Shown: piece after piece, positions 24,964-37,425 of the stretch
Layout of the letters: every line of letters begins with the position of its first letter
How positions within the stretch are numbered: the stretch's first letter is position 1
Origin: Parasponia andersonii
Taxonomy: Eukaryota > Streptophyta > Magnoliopsida > Rosales > Cannabaceae
Length of the DNA stretch: 64,000 bases
Assembly: GCA_002914805.1 (NCBI GenBank)
Contig: JXTB01000298.1
Coordinates: forward strand, 81,277 to 145,276
Reading direction: 5' to 3'
Notes under the pieces: model-generated
What the model saw: only the letters and a program-made list of their open reading frames with translations
Databases searched by the model: none
Told to the model about the DNA's origin: nothing
Position numbers and translations under genes: made by a program

Positions 24964-25460
24964 GGAGGAATATGATGTAATAATGTGGAGTGGATATATA
25001 GTAGTACATAGTAGTAATATCTATAGCTTTGAAATGGATGAATTGAATGGTGAGGAAGTGGGAGATGTGAAGGTAGAGGCAGAGCAGTCAAAAGGAGAAA
25101 AAGCGGGGAACATTATCATAGAACCTAAGATAAGCAGTCAACAACTCATAAGCATATACAGCAGTATAATAGGAAAGAGCAACGACCTTATATAATTTAT
25201 ATCTAATCTAATATTTGCTGCCTAATTTTGAATTAATTAGTTTTGGTTTTGGATTTTAAGTAGTAAGCAATGATGATGATGATTTACTACTCGGCTGCAA
25301 CTGTGATTAGAGAGAAGTAAGTAAACAAAATAAAATGGAGAAAAGTGGGAGTGAGTGAGTGGGTAAACTTGTCATTTTATATGTATGTAGTATTTGTAGT
25401 GGCGAATGAGATGATAATAGCAAAGGTTTTTGTCGCGTAGCAGAGGAACATGGGGCTCTC

Positions 25461-25475
25461 TGAGAGAGAGAGAGA

Positions 25476-25510
<35 letters not shown>
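25461..25510. repeat. (GA)n microsatellite
   Basis: About 50 bp of GA with one GGG interruption. Confidence 0.9.
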
Positions 25511-25514
<4 letters not shown>

Positions 25515-26186
25515 AAAACCGACATTTAAGGGCAAAATTCACAATTTACACAATTCATCTCTCTCTCGCTCTTCCAAGTCTCAATAAAAAAATAAAAAAA
25601 GAAAAAGGTGTTGATTTGAGAAATGAGAAATGAGAAAATGAGGACAAAGACAAAGAGGGCATTAAACCATTTTGGAGGGGGGGAGGGGAGGGGAGGGTTC
25701 GTAGGGTAGGTGCACGATAAGACAGCTTTATTTATTTATTTATTTTAAATTACTTTTCCAAAATATGAAAAAAAAAAAGAAGAAGAAGAAAAGAAGAGAG
25801 AGGAAAAAAATAAAATCACGCAGCCAAAAAGACAAAATTACATTTACCGAGTCTTAGTACAATTTACATACAAATACAAATACTAGAGTAGAGTGTGCAG
25901 GCCAGGTAGTAGAGACTAGACACACACTTTCTCCTGTCTAGTTGTATTATTATTATTATTATTATTATTTTTAAAATTTTAAAAATGAAAGAAAGAATTG
26001 ATTTTAAGGTTGAGAGACTCATTTATTACTGATTAGTAGTCTTTAGAGGACTTTTTTTAACGCATATTATTATATTCTTCATTCGGAGTCTAGAGATGAG
26101 ATGAGATACGATACGGGATAATAAAGAGATGATGAGAACCTGATGCCGTTCTCCCTTATTGATGTATCAGTGGGTGGTGCTCTTTT

Positions 26187-26207
26187 CTCTCTCTCTCTCT
26201 CTCTCTC

Positions 26208-26248
<41 letters not shown>

Positions 26249-26257
26249 TTTTATTTG

Positions 26258-26304
<47 letters not shown>

Positions 26305-26315
26305 CATCATCATCA
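26187..26315. repeat. compound microsatellite (CT)n-(TA)n-T-(AAT)n-(CAT)n
   Basis: Consecutive CT, TA, poly-T, AAT (about 15 units) and CAT tracts upstream of the HAPLESS 8-like gene. It gives rise to several meaningless Ile/Tyr-, Asn/His- and Leu/Ser-repeat ORFs. Confidence 0.9.
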
Positions 26316-27267
26316 TAATTCATATATTGTTATTTGTATGTTGTAGACAAACAAAACGCCTCCTCTTTTCTCCTTCTTTCTTTCTTCTGTCTTTCTTTCT
26401 CTAAAATCTCTCTTTTTCCTTCAAACGAAAACAAAAGGTTTGTTCACAGTTTCTTCTTCATTCGATCGATCGGTCTTCTTCTCTCATCCTCTCTCTCTCT
26501 CTCTCTCTCGCTCGCTCGCTCTTTTTTTTTTTAATAGAAAAATAAAAAAATTACTAAGATATTAGCTTTTACTTGTTGTTTTCGAAAATTGGTTGCTGGA
26601 TTTGGTTTTCCAGATATTTATCATATTTGTAATATGTATTATGTACATGTGTGAGCTATGAAGCTTAGTCTCAAAGGTTGAGCTCGTGAATTGATGGTAT
26701 GTTATGTTTATGTTACACAGTGGGTGTTGGTGGGGTGTTAATATTCAGAGACTTTTGAATTTCAAAATACACAAAATGAATCTTTTAGCTTCAGCTACCT
26801 CTCTGATTTTGATTTTGATTTTGTAATTAAGCTCCAATCGATGCCTTTCATTTTCAAAATTAATTAATTTTATTTCATAGATTTCTCTCTTTGCTTTTCA
26901 AAATTCTAATTAGTTTTCTTTGGAGAGTTTGGATTATTAATTAATTGGGACTGTCGTATGATTTCTTAACTTGCTAGTGGATTAATTAAGATTGAGGTGA
27001 TCAGAAGCCTCTATTTTGAGCACTATTTGGTGGGTTTCCTCTCACATAAAATAACAGTCTTTCTCTTCTTTCTTTCTTTCATCATCTCTAGTGTTACTGT
27101 CCTTTGCTTGATCTATTGGGTTACTGGGTTTTGGGCCTTTGTTTTGTTCTTCACCATCATACTTGCAATTTACTCATTCCCTGATTCACATAAAATATTA
27201 AACTTTCTTTCTTCTACCACTGAAATCTCCTCTTATGCTTCTTATCTTCTTTTCGGTTTCATTTCTA

Positions 27268-27282
27268 NNNNNNNNNNNNNNN
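27268..27282. other. assembly gap (15 N)
   Basis: Run of 15 undetermined bases in the leader region of the downstream gene. Its length may not be real. Confidence 0.95.
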
Positions 27283-27394
27283 AATGGATGAAGATTCAAG
27301 TGAAGATTTGTCGTGGCTAATTACTAGTGCACCTTTCAGATAATAGTGCGTTGTTGTGGGGTGGGGTTAAGGGTAAAGAAAGAAAGAAACAAAC

Positions 27395-27396
<2 letters not shown>

Positions 27397-27432
<36 letters not shown>
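27397..27432. repeat. (GA)n in the 5' leader
   Basis: About 36 bp of GA/AG, 195 bp before the start codon of the HAPLESS 8-like gene. GA-rich leaders are common in plant genes. Confidence 0.85.
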
Positions 27433-27436
<4 letters not shown>

Positions 27437-27626
27437 GGGGTTGAGGAGGGGGTGTTGTGTTGTTATATATGCTCAAGTCCAAGTTAAAGATAACAAGGCC
27501 CAGATATAGAGCTACTAGTAGAAGAAGAAGAAGAAGAAGAAGAAGAGGCTGCGCTTGTGCTTTTGCTTTTGCTTGTGCTTGTGACTGTTGCGAAAACAGC
27601 ACAAGAAGAGAGAAGCTTTTCATCAG

Positions 27627-27996
27627 ATGTTATCCGTTGAAAAGCCTCCAGTACCAGATCCCCCATCTCAGCCACTCAAACACACCTCCTCTGAATCTCA
27701 TCATAATCATGAGACCCCCTTGCCTGAAGTAGATCTGTCAAACCCTCTTCCTCCTCCTCCTCCCCACCAACACCCACTTCCCAAATTCTCCATAAGGTAA
27801 TTATTTCTGATCATCATCATCATGATCATAGTCATACAGATACAGATTTCGCCTTGCATATTCTAAGAGCTAGCTAACTTCCCTCCTATTGTTCTCTTCC
27901 TACCTAACTCTTTAGCTGATCATCGCGCTGTTTCAGATCGTTCCAGATTTACATGTTATTTGTGGCTCTATTCAACTCCCCCTAATTACCCACTTT

Positions 27997-28027
<31 letters not shown>

Positions 28028-28863
28028 ATTTTGGGGAAAAGAAGGGGAAAAATAAAATTCTAGTCTTTCACGGCTCTTAATAATCATCATCAGAGACCAG
28101 CCTAAGCCTAGCCGCGTCACGTTTCTTCAAGTGTCTCCACATATTTTATTTTGTGTGTTTGTCTTCTTGACCAATGTTATGTTGTGTTATGTTATGTTAT
28201 GTCGCCTGTTGTGATTTCATGTCATTTGTAGTCCACGAGATGAAAGACCTCGCCTGCTGGGGGGGGGGGGGGGGGGGGGGGGGTGGGGCGGGTTTGTGAC
28301 CATCCCTCTTGCAGTCATGATCTGTACTACTTACTACTTGACACTAATCCAATCGTATCATACTTTGAGAGATATTTTCTCTGAGTTCATTAGATCATCG
28401 AATCTCTTGTTGATTGGGTATATCTTTGGCTGTTTCTCTACTGTTCCTATGTTTTTCTCTTTCCTTTCCCTTTTAAATCCTCATATGGTCCATAAAATTC
28501 CCTTTCTTGACTTAACACCTAACATGAAATAAAGGGCTCTAGTAGCATATATATTTTACTACTTTTCTCTATTCCATCATCTTATATATAGTTAGCTTTG
28601 CTTATTTGAATTTTGTCATGTGTGTATTTATATACTAGTTTTTAATAATAAGAAGACTAATGGTTTTCCTCGCATGCAGAGATTATGTTTTCACTTCTCG
28701 GAGCAAGGATATCAAGACCAATTGGCCTTTCTCTCTGAAAAATTTGCAGCTTTGTCTGAAACATGGCGTGAAGGATGTGTTACCACCATTTCAGCCTCTT
28801 GATGCAGTGAGGAATCAATATTTCAGGAGCTCATGTACGGTTGAAAACCAAGACATAGTACGC

Positions 28864-28895
<32 letters not shown>

Positions 28896-31800
28896 TATTT
28901 GTATTGATGGGGAGCCTTCGGGACCAGATGATCATGATCATGCGGAGTTATTAGACTCCTCCTTCCATAACACTCGACCACAGCTGAACCAGAAGCTAGC
29001 AGCAGACGTTGTTTGCATCCACACAACAACTTCATGTAGGTCTGGATCAGGAGAAGAAAATGATCAGTTTCCTTCCACAACTACAAGTGTTTGTCAGTCG
29101 GAGATAGAAGATCACTCACTTCCCACTAACAGGTCTACTACCTCACCATTACAAACTGATACTTCCTTGGAAGCCTCAGTTGAAGTAGAACCTACTGCCG
29201 CCCGTCCTCGTGTTGCCCACAAGACTCAAACAACAACCCGAACCTCGGCCAAGAAGTGCAGATTGATAGTCAAATTCGGTTCCCAGTCGGACAGAAGCTC
29301 CACAGAAGATATTGCTTCCAATTGTACTAATCCATCGGAGACAATGGCTTCCAAGATTTGCCCTGTTTGTAAAACCTTCTCATCATCGTCAAATACTACT
29401 TTGAATGCTCACATAGACCAATGTCTCTCCGTTGAGTCAACTCCCAAGTGGACCGTTGACTCTAAACTAACAAGGCATAGAATTAAGCCAAGGAAGACAA
29501 AACTGATGGTAGATATCTATGCAACTGCTTCACATTGCACATTGGAAGATCTTGATAGAAGAAATGGGTCAAACTGGGCCACAGTGGCAAGCCTTCCTAT
29601 TCAGCCGAGTGAGAAATCCGAGATGCCTGTAGAAGATACAAAACAACGAGTATCACCTGCTCCTTCCGATCACCATACTAGAGCGGATGTAGGTGCAGTC
29701 TATGTCGATTCCAATGGCATCAAATTTCGGATACTATCCAAGTCTGATGATTCCCCTTCAGTGTCAAAAGTCATTGAGCATCTTCGCCCCAGAAAACCTT
29801 TGAAAGGAGGTAAAGGAAGCAAATTCATGTCTACCAGAAAGAAAAAGCGCCGTGCATATAAATATAACAAGTACCTTAAACTTGTTCAAAGCAAAAAACT
29901 ATTCTCTTCAAAGTCTCGATCCTCCCCGGTACGCCCTTCGTGCTTCAACTCTTTTATTTTTGCATCTCCTTGACTTGCTTTGTTCATTTGTTTAACGAAA
30001 AGAAGTTTCTCCAGCCATTCTGAGGAGAACGGTATCTTATCAGCATATCCCTCACCAGATATTAATACCTAGTGTATTGTTGCCATATCTATAGAAAACT
30101 AAGCGCTGCTTCATAAGAAGTGAACATTATATTGCACTTGGATCTTCTTTATCATCTGTTTAATTTCTTTAATATTGCCGATCCATTCGGACAAATCCCC
30201 TCATATTTACTCAGAAGCTAAAACAACAGCTAATTTTGTGTACTATTTTAATTCCTCTAAGTGCATGTGTGTTTTAAGGTTTTTATTTTTTATTTTTAAT
30301 TTATATTTAATACTTAAACGTTTCAAGTTTCGAAAATTATTTGTTGCAAACTTCGTAGTGTCAGCATTCAGCTTGTGTGGTTGTTAAAATATTTGTTTTC
30401 AAACAGATTTTAGGGGGTCAAGGAAAACAGTATGGTGCTGAGGGAAGTTTCGAGGAGGGACGCAACATGCAGAAGCAGGTAAATCCCTGCAATTCTGGGA
30501 CTTTAAGAAAGTGGGCATGCTCCAAAAGAACTGGCATTGCAAAGAAGTTCAGCAATAAAGTGAGCCGTCAGCAAGTGAAATGTAAATGGCAAGTATCTGA
30601 GAACCCGAGGGTTGAGAGTGATCAATCACGTTTGGACCAAGATGATGGGAAAGAGCTTATGGATTTATCTGGAAATCTGGATTCATCTCCTGAGAACAGT
30701 GACAGATTGGAGAAAGTATTTTCGGAAGCCCACACTCATCAAAATGGGGAGCAGTCTTCCGGGATAAAGAGAGCAAAAAGTTCCCTATACGGGGTCACAA
30801 TTAGAGGCAGTGTTGAGAGCTCCCTTACACCAATGAAGAAAAATGCCCGTCGGTTGAGAAAGGACAGAACTTCTGTGAATGATTATCACATGCTGAAACC
30901 TCCAAAATCTACTACAATTTGTACACCTGTCCCAGGTACAATTGATAATTTTGATCTTCCACCTAGTATTTCTCCAAAACTATCCAGAAGTTTTCATTCC
31001 TCCAGATCAAGGGCCATGAAAATTTCCTCTGCAAGAGGTGTGCCTTCTAGCCGACAAGCACCTGTGACTGAATCCAAATCTGATGCCGCTAATAAATTCT
31101 CATCCGTTAAGAATTCTCAAGTGCAATTGATGACAGAAATAGATGAAGTGGTAGTGCCATGGGATTCTGAAGCCAATAGACGATATGATTTCCACCGGAA
31201 TTTTGCAGCAAATCAATCTGGAAGAGATGATATCAGTAGTGAAACCTCTCTTTGTAGAAGCACTGGACTGGAAGTCAGACAAAACATAGGAGTTTTACGT
31301 ATCGCTGGAAGGAAGGAAGCCATTGTCCCAGAGAGTTCACAATTGCCATCCCAGTGTTATTTACATGACGATGTGGAGAATATAGATTCTTCTACTTTGG
31401 ACAAAGTTGATGATGTAGGACCAACTTGTGAAGATCTTCAATGCTCCATGGATGAGGTTGTCCCTCAACAGTCTCATAAAAGAGCTGTTCGGGAGACTCT
31501 TGCAAGTTGGCATAAATCTGCAGATCCTGAAATTCACAAACTGGGTAGTCGTTCCAAGATCCTATCCAACTCTCTACCATATAAGGGGTCTTTATGTGAT
31601 GTAGAAGTACTGACAGGTCCAGCTGAACCAAGTTTTGTTGGTGGGCAAGATACATTTTATTCTGAGCAGTTGGGAAATGGCATGCTTGTGCAGAATGTTA
31701 ATATAGGGGAGGAACAGGAATCTGAAGTTGGGCCAGGAAGCTGTTTTCCTGAGGTTGATCCAATACTTATTCCTGGACCACCGGGATCCTTTTTACCAAG

Positions 31801-33385
31801 TCCAAGAGATATGGTTTCAGAAGATTTTCAAGGAAACTCATCATTAACCACAAGTCGAGTTCAATCTTCTCAAGACCAGCATGATTTCATTGATGGAGAT
31901 TCATCAGATTCTCCTGTTTCTGCAACATCAACTATCTCTAATTCCCCAGCTAGCAGAGATGATCATAAGCATTCAGAACTATTACCGTCTGTAGGACCTC
32001 ATTCAGTTCAAGACAAGATTAGGTCAAGTCACTCAGGTGGTAGTGTGGACTCTTCAATAGAAAATTTTACTGCAGTTCCTCAAACAACGAATACAGCGGC
32101 TGAGAGACTCGCATTTGATAAAGAGAAATTTAAGGTCAACAAAATACCTCTCAGCTTCAAAAGCGATGACGAGCCTTGCTGTTGCCAAAGGAAAGAGAGA
32201 GTTTCTCAAGGTGTCCTTTTAAATTATCAAGAATCTCAGCTATTGAAGCGACGTACAATGAGTTCAGTGATCATCGAGAACCAAATGAGTTGCAATCTCA
32301 ATAATAGGCCCAACAATGTGGAATCACAGTCTGATGTGTTTTCTCCAAACGGTTGTCATGCTTCAAAATCTGAACAAGTGGTTCTTCCCATTGTTAATTC
32401 CTCTGCCAGTCAGAATATTTTGAGGAGTTCTGCAGATGCTGCAACGAAGTTTTCTGGTCGTGGTGAGTGTGATTCCATGAGTCCATCTTCTAACTCAATA
32501 CTGAGGTTGATGGGTAAGAATTTGATGGTTGTTAATAGAGATCAAGATGAATCCATGCCGCTTGGGAGGGCCCAACCACAATCCCAAGTTAACCATCTAA
32601 CTTCACCATTTCCTACATTTTCTGGCATCTCTCCCAGCAGTAGTATTCAGAACCAAGTCTACCATCCGTTCCATCCTAATTTCCATCGAGGTTCAGTTAT
32701 TTTAGGTCAGGATCCACATAATGCTGAGAGGCAGTGTGTTGATGCAAGACTCTCTAACAGTATGAGGGGTCACACTAATCCAAGGACATCACAGATCCTT
32801 TGTCAAGGAGCAGCATCTTCATTTCAAAACCAGAACATGGATAGTGGTTTTGTGGCACCTATGGAGCTTTGTGAGTTCAAAGCAGATTATAGTGTTGCAA
32901 CCCCACAAAAAAAGTTCAAGTACGGATCAAACCCCACGGGCCATTTGGAGAGAGTTATTACCATTCCCGACCATCAGCACAAGAATGTAATTACTGCTGC
33001 CAATCACATTAAAGAAATCATCACCATCGATGATGTTCCTGAAACTGAAGCTGATTTGGCTGGTGATATTGTGAAATACTCAAGAGGGTTGGGGGAGAAT
33101 CATATAATTTCATCAGGCATTGTGATTCCCAGTTATAACACAAAGTGTGAGACTCCTTTCTATAGTTGTCAGTCAGATCATGACCAATCTATCCATCTGG
33201 AATCATCGTTAGTTCATAGTTCCGGCTTCCATTCACTTCCCTCCAGGCAAGCAAATTCAAGTCCTGTTAGGTGGAGTTGTCCCTCCGACGGTTCTGGTAT
33301 GCTTCAACATAATCCTTATATTGCAGCTTCATCTTCAAGGGGACATCTGAGATCTACGCTGTGTAGTTGTCAAAGCTTGATGTAG
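27627..33385 (+). CDS. HAPLESS 8-like protein (three exons, 1465 aa)
   Basis: Exons are 27627-27796, 28680-29928 and 30407-33385. Phases close and the sum is exactly 1466 codons including the stop. The protein opens MLSVEKPPVPDPP and, across the first junction, reads KFSIRDYVFTSRSKDIKTNW, the conserved N-terminal block I remember from Arabidopsis At5g56250 (HAP8) and its neighbour. A C2HC finger resembling UBZ4 spans residues 284-305 (Cys284, Cys287, His301, Cys305). Residues near 119-130 form an Asn run encoded by (AAT)n. A basic RKKKRR patch lies near the end of exon 2. The long exon 3 is Ser-rich, largely disordered and has no other domain I can name. hapless mutants impair pollen; the molecular role is unknown, though the finger suggests ubiquitin or nucleic-acid binding. 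Family call by memory of the N-terminus plus neighbour order. Confidence 0.85.
28259..28283. repeat. poly-G run of 25 in intron 1
   Basis: Twenty-five consecutive G, then T, then GGGGCGGG, on the coding strand of the HAPLESS 8-like gene's first intron. It could form a G-quadruplex in the pre-mRNA, or its length may be a sequencing artefact. Confidence 0.85.
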
Positions 33386-35054
33386 TAATGGAGCTGCGGA
33401 GAGATTGCTATGCACTGTGTTTACGTTGCGATGCTACTACACCACAAACTGCTGAAGCTTTGGGACGGTGAAATAACAACGGTTGATCTAAGAGCCCGCT
33501 CAGGATTAACAGTTGAGATCTTGGATAGAGTTGGTGTATAATCTTAGTGTACTGACAGTTGGGTCAAACGTATGCAGTTTTTGAGGCTTCTTCTTGGGCA
33601 TGCTTTAAGCTACCCTGAGACTAGACGATGTATAAGCAAATCATGAATAATAGTTGACAAGAAACCTTGGCTTACAAAAAAGTTAAAATAATGCTATAAT
33701 ATTTGGTGTAGAAGTTGTTAGAATACTCTTTTAAGTTGTTTTGACCTCTTTTTTCTTGAAGGAAAAACAAATGAATTACCATCAGACGTTCTAGTCTTGA
33801 AAATGTTTACATGAATAAATATATATACATATATGTATGTGTGCATGTGTGTGTGTATATGCATATCATATGGTGTATTAGGGTCTGGGATATTGACTGA
33901 ATACGAATAATGCTCCCCGTTTTATTTGCTCGAGAATCAACTTGCAGTTCTTTGGCAACCGATTGTTTGGAATCAAGACGCACCAGTAATTAGTATTGGG
34001 AGTATTTTATATATGTGCATCATATAGCTAGGGATCAAGGAGTATTTTATATATAAATATGCATATCATATAGGGAAGACAGTCGTAACTAGTCATTAAT
34101 CATCTCAGTTTAAGGTTTGCCAATTGGGAGAATCAGAAGGTAATTAAGATAGGTAGCACTGTTATTTACAAGAACTATCTAGAGAGATCAGGCGCTGAGG
34201 AAAGAGGAAGAAGATCAAGAGAACATGAATGATAAATTAAACGTACGTACAGGTCAATATGTTAGTATTTTTTTTTCCCGGAATCCCATGAAGTAAAAAT
34301 GTATAGACATATTTGGTTTAGTCTAATATGGAGCAAGCCAGGTTGCTGGGAAGTAGCAGTAGTAGAGGATCAAACTCTTTTACTTTGTGTGCTGAGGTAA
34401 GGGGTACAGAGATGATGAATATATTATATATATTTATATGAAATACTTTTATTTTATGTTGCTGAAATGAATTAAAAGTAATATGATGTATATGATAAGA
34501 GCGAGGCTCCATAGATTTTGCAGATGGTTTTAGCTTCCTTGAGCCATAAAAATGAAAGAGATCGATGTGGGGTTTGTGCAGTCTGGAGTCTGACAAAGAG
34601 AAATATGCAGAGATCAGCTGCAGTGGGGTGAAAAATGGTACTGATGATCAATGACCCCATCGGAGACATTGATCACCACCCAAAACATATTAAACCCACT
34701 TTATAATATGGATACATATATATATATATATATATCAATCAGTTTTTTTTTTTTTTTCCAAAAAAAATCTTTTTTTAAAAAATCTCTGAAAGTTAGATAT
34801 ATATATAAGTTTCTGTCTTATCTTATGTGCTTGTTTTTCCTTTCATGGGATCATACTGATCATGGCTAGTTGAGAAAGCTATATCATATGTGTTCTCTAC
34901 TCTTTGCATGGATGTTAACTTCCCACACCAAACCATGAGAATGTAGCCGTTAAAAGTGGTGTCAACGAAGTAAAAGAGACAGAGGGCATTGTTGTCTTCA
35001 GCTTGAGTACGTACAATATTACAAGCGACAAAAGAAAAAGAAAAAGAAAAGAAG

Positions 35055-35074
35055 AGCCGAGCCGAGCCGAGCCG
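35055..35074. repeat. (GAGCC)4 pentanucleotide repeat
   Basis: Four units of GAGCC/GCCGA following an AAAAG-rich tract. Confidence 0.85.
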
Positions 35075-35320
35075 GTGAATTTGGGTTATATTATTTGGTC
35101 ATTCCTTTATACATAATTATTGATATGAAGGAATTGTAGATTGTGTTAGTGGACTATTTTACTAATATTGGCAACTGGCATTCCACATTTTGCTGCATTG
35201 CCTCTTTGAAATGTTTAATTAGTATTAATAAGCAAACAAGTCAGTCCATGATTAATGCTACCTATTCCGTAAGAATATATACAAAATTAAATTACCGTGA
35301 GCTATGAATGATTAATCAAA

Positions 35321-35372
35321 GAAGAAGAAGAAGAAGAGAGAAGAGAGAAGAGAGAAGAGAGAAGAGAGAGAG
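35321..35372. repeat. (GAA)n and (AGAGAAG)n purine tract
   Basis: Six GAA units followed by about four AGAGAAG units, about 52 bp of pure purine on the plus strand. Confidence 0.9.
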
Positions 35373-36552
35373 ATTAGATTAGGAAATGGGATTTTAACGT
35401 GGGGATGTAAAAACTTTGCATGGTGAACGGTGGACACCTCCCTCGCACTCTTTTCAAATACAAAATGCTACTGTCCTGTCTCCCTCTACCGTTGTGGGCC
35501 ATTCCTTGTCGTTCTTCATGTCCGGTGTCCCACTTTATTCTTAACCTTTCATTTCAAAAGAATATTTTCAACTTTCAAAAGGGCCAAAAAAAAAAAGGAA
35601 TTCTTACTAAATACTATTCTCCTACACTACTACACTATAGTTGTCCACCTCCACCAATTCGAATCTCTATTAAAATTAAAATTAAAAGAAGGGTACATGT
35701 ATATGTGAATATATTATATTAGTGCCATTGACCACCGGAATTCTCTGTTTCGTCATTTATTTATAGGAAATTGTACAACTTGGCTTAGGGTTAGGGGCAA
35801 GCTTTTAAATATCAAGGTGGCTGTTGTCGGAAATACCTTATTACCCTCCAATTTGACCTAATAAATAACTACTTGTAGAAAGTAGATGTACATAAATTTA
35901 ACTTATTAGTAGTTATTTGATTGGAAAGGAGAGAAAAAAAAAAAAAAAAAAAAAAACGTTCAAGCTAGAAAAATAATGGAAACGGGAATAATCGGTGTGA
36001 GTGTAAAGACTGTATTAGTATAATTTATATCGTTCTTGATATATAAATATATATATATATATAAATATTTATTTAATTTTACATTATTTATATTCTTATA
36101 TTTTTAATAAAATAATGAATTTAGAAAATTACATATATTTATATATTTAAATTTTAGAGTTAAAATTATTAATATATTATTGTGTTTAATATTTTGTTAA
36201 TTATAAAAAGAATTTAATATTTTTATCTTAATTTTTTTTAAATATTTTATTATTATTAATGAATAATAAGATTATTCAGTGATTAATATCTATATTTAAT
36301 GAAATGAGTATAATATTGTGATTGGAATAATTCAATCGTCCTGGTGTGATTGTCGATCATCTCTTTCTATAGACAATGCGAATATATAATATATTTTTTC
36401 GATTTTTCAATCGGCATTATTATCTATCTTTGATTTTTTTTGATATTTGAAAATGTTGTAAAGGCCAATTGCACCAAAATGAGTTAAGAAAAGGGAGTAA
36501 TTAACTGCACCAAAGTGTAACTGCAAGTAAGTAGGGGAAAGGCCCACCACTA

Positions 36553-36578
36553 ACCAACCAACCAACCAACCAACCAAA
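36553..36578. repeat. (CCAA)n microsatellite
   Basis: About six CCAA units roughly 200 bp before the PRA1 start codon. Confidence 0.9.
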
Positions 36579-36671
36579 CCACGAACTATGATGATTCCAT
36601 CACACTCAGTCTTAAGTCGCTCTGGAGATTAAAGAAACAGTCTTTAAACATGAAGCCAATCTAATCTAGTA

Positions 36672-36739
36672 GAACTAGAACTAGAACTAGAACTAGAACT
36701 AGTCTTTCTTTGACAACACAACACAACACAACACAACAT
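36672..36739. repeat. (AACTAG)n and (ACACA)n in the PRA1 leader
   Basis: Five AACTAG units (36672-36702), then an ACAAC/ACACA pentanucleotide array (36713-36739), ending about 38 bp before the start codon. Confidence 0.85.
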
Positions 36740-36776
36740 CTTATAACTTACGTACTTACACATCTAGTATGACACC

Positions 36777-37394
36777 ATGAGACCATCAGAGTCTCAATCT
36801 CAATCTGAACGTGGGTCCACCACCACCACCTACACCACCATACCCATCTCCCCCGCCGACCTCATCTCAAGATCTTTCCAAAACCTCTCGGCCGCGGCCT
36901 CTCGTCGCCGTCCTTGGCCGGAGTTCGTTGCTTCCTCTGCTCTCGACCGACCCCCCCACTCGCTCTCCCACGCTTTGGACCGAATTCGGACCAATGCCAA
37001 GCGCTTTCGCGTCAACTACGCCATCCTCGTGTGTAGCTGCGCCGCCGTCTCCCTCGTCGGAACTCCTTTCTCGCTGATCGTAACTGCCGCCGTAGTGACG
37101 CTCTGGCTGCTCCTCTACTGGTTCAGAGAAGACCCTTTGGTGCTGTGGGGCCACCAGCTGGGCGATCAGGCCCTGCTTCTGTCCCTGCTCTTGCTCTCCA
37201 TTGCCGCCCTCACCTGCCTAACCAACGTTGCCTCGTCTCTCTTGATGGCTGCCGGGATTGGCATCACTCTCTGCGCCCTCCACTCCCTTCTGATGAACCC
37301 GGATGTCTTCTTTCTCGACGAGGATGAAGCCGCTTCCGCCAATCTCATCCACCCCCCGCCGCCGCACCCTCCANAAAAAAAAAAAAAAATTTGA
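36777..37394 (+). CDS. PRA1 family protein, probably clade G
   Basis: This is a single-exon frame with the hallmarks of the prenylated Rab acceptor family. RRPWPEF is at about residues 44-50, followed by the SHALDRIRTNAKRFRVNYAI block. Two hydrophobic hairpins come next (about 82-117 and 128-172), separated by LYWFREDPLVLWG. The acidic motif VFFLDEDEA follows near 179-187. PRA1 proteins sit in ER, Golgi or endosomal membranes and help recruit or release prenylated Rab GTPases; plant members are usually intronless. I suggest clade G because of its position between HAP8-like and TIR-NB genes, as with At5g56230. The C-terminus after residue 198 is unreliable: an N at 37374 is followed by 15 A, so the Pro-rich tail, Lys run and stop may be artefacts. 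The 5' half is GC-rich, unlike its surroundings. Confidence 0.88.
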   Translation: MRPSESQSQSERGSTTTTYTTIPISPADLISRSFQNLSAAASRRRPWPEFVASSALDRPPHSLSHALDRIRTNAKRFRVNYAILVCSCAAVSLVGTPFSLIVTAAVVTLWLLLYWFREDPLVLWGHQLGDQALLLSLLLLSIAALTCLTNVASSLLMAAGIGITLCALHSLLMNPDVFFLDEDEAASANLIHPPPPHPPXKKKKI

Positions 37395-37425
37395 CAATCA
37401 AATACGTAAGTCTGGTTTCTTACAG
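37374..37425 (+). other. N, poly-A run and 20-nt intron-like block at the PRA1 3' end
   Basis: N at 37374 is followed by A15 (37375-37389). At 37406-37425 the sequence GTAAGTCTGGTTTCTTACAG has a perfect donor and acceptor with no room between them, far too short to be a working plant intron. It may be chance, a collapsed intron in the assembly, or a real deletion. Confidence 0.6.

Larger units (their letters stand above)
20186..27626. other. intergenic and 5' leader of the HAPLESS 8-like gene
   Basis: No convincing gene lies before 27627. The final 1.2 kb (from about 26.4 kb), rich in CT/TTC tracts, probably contains the promoter and 5' UTR of the downstream gene, possibly with a leader intron. 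It holds the assembly gap at 27268-27282. Short ORFs, for example 24983-25195 (70 aa) and 26997-27320, lack recognisable domains. Repeats are listed separately. Confidence 0.5.
33386..36776. other. intergenic between HAPLESS 8-like and PRA1 genes
   Basis: The first 450 bp should be the 3' UTR of the upstream gene; GAATAAATA near 33812 is a possible polyadenylation signal. A diverged tandem pair with GGAGTATTTTATATAT lies at about 33998-34075. The rest is AT-rich, with an A-run near 35935-35956 and short ORFs (100 aa or fewer) that I do not regard as genes. The last 200 bp is microsatellite-rich leader of the PRA1 gene. Confidence 0.5.

Noticed and set aside
24983..25195. 70-aa ORF with an acidic segment
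   Set aside because: Short, unsupported by splice sites or known family; the upstream GAAA microsatellite argues for intergenic DNA.
35420..35722. 100-aa ORF and an overlapping 92-aa frame
   Set aside because: Two overlapping frames of similar length, with no domain, in the intergenic space before PRA1.
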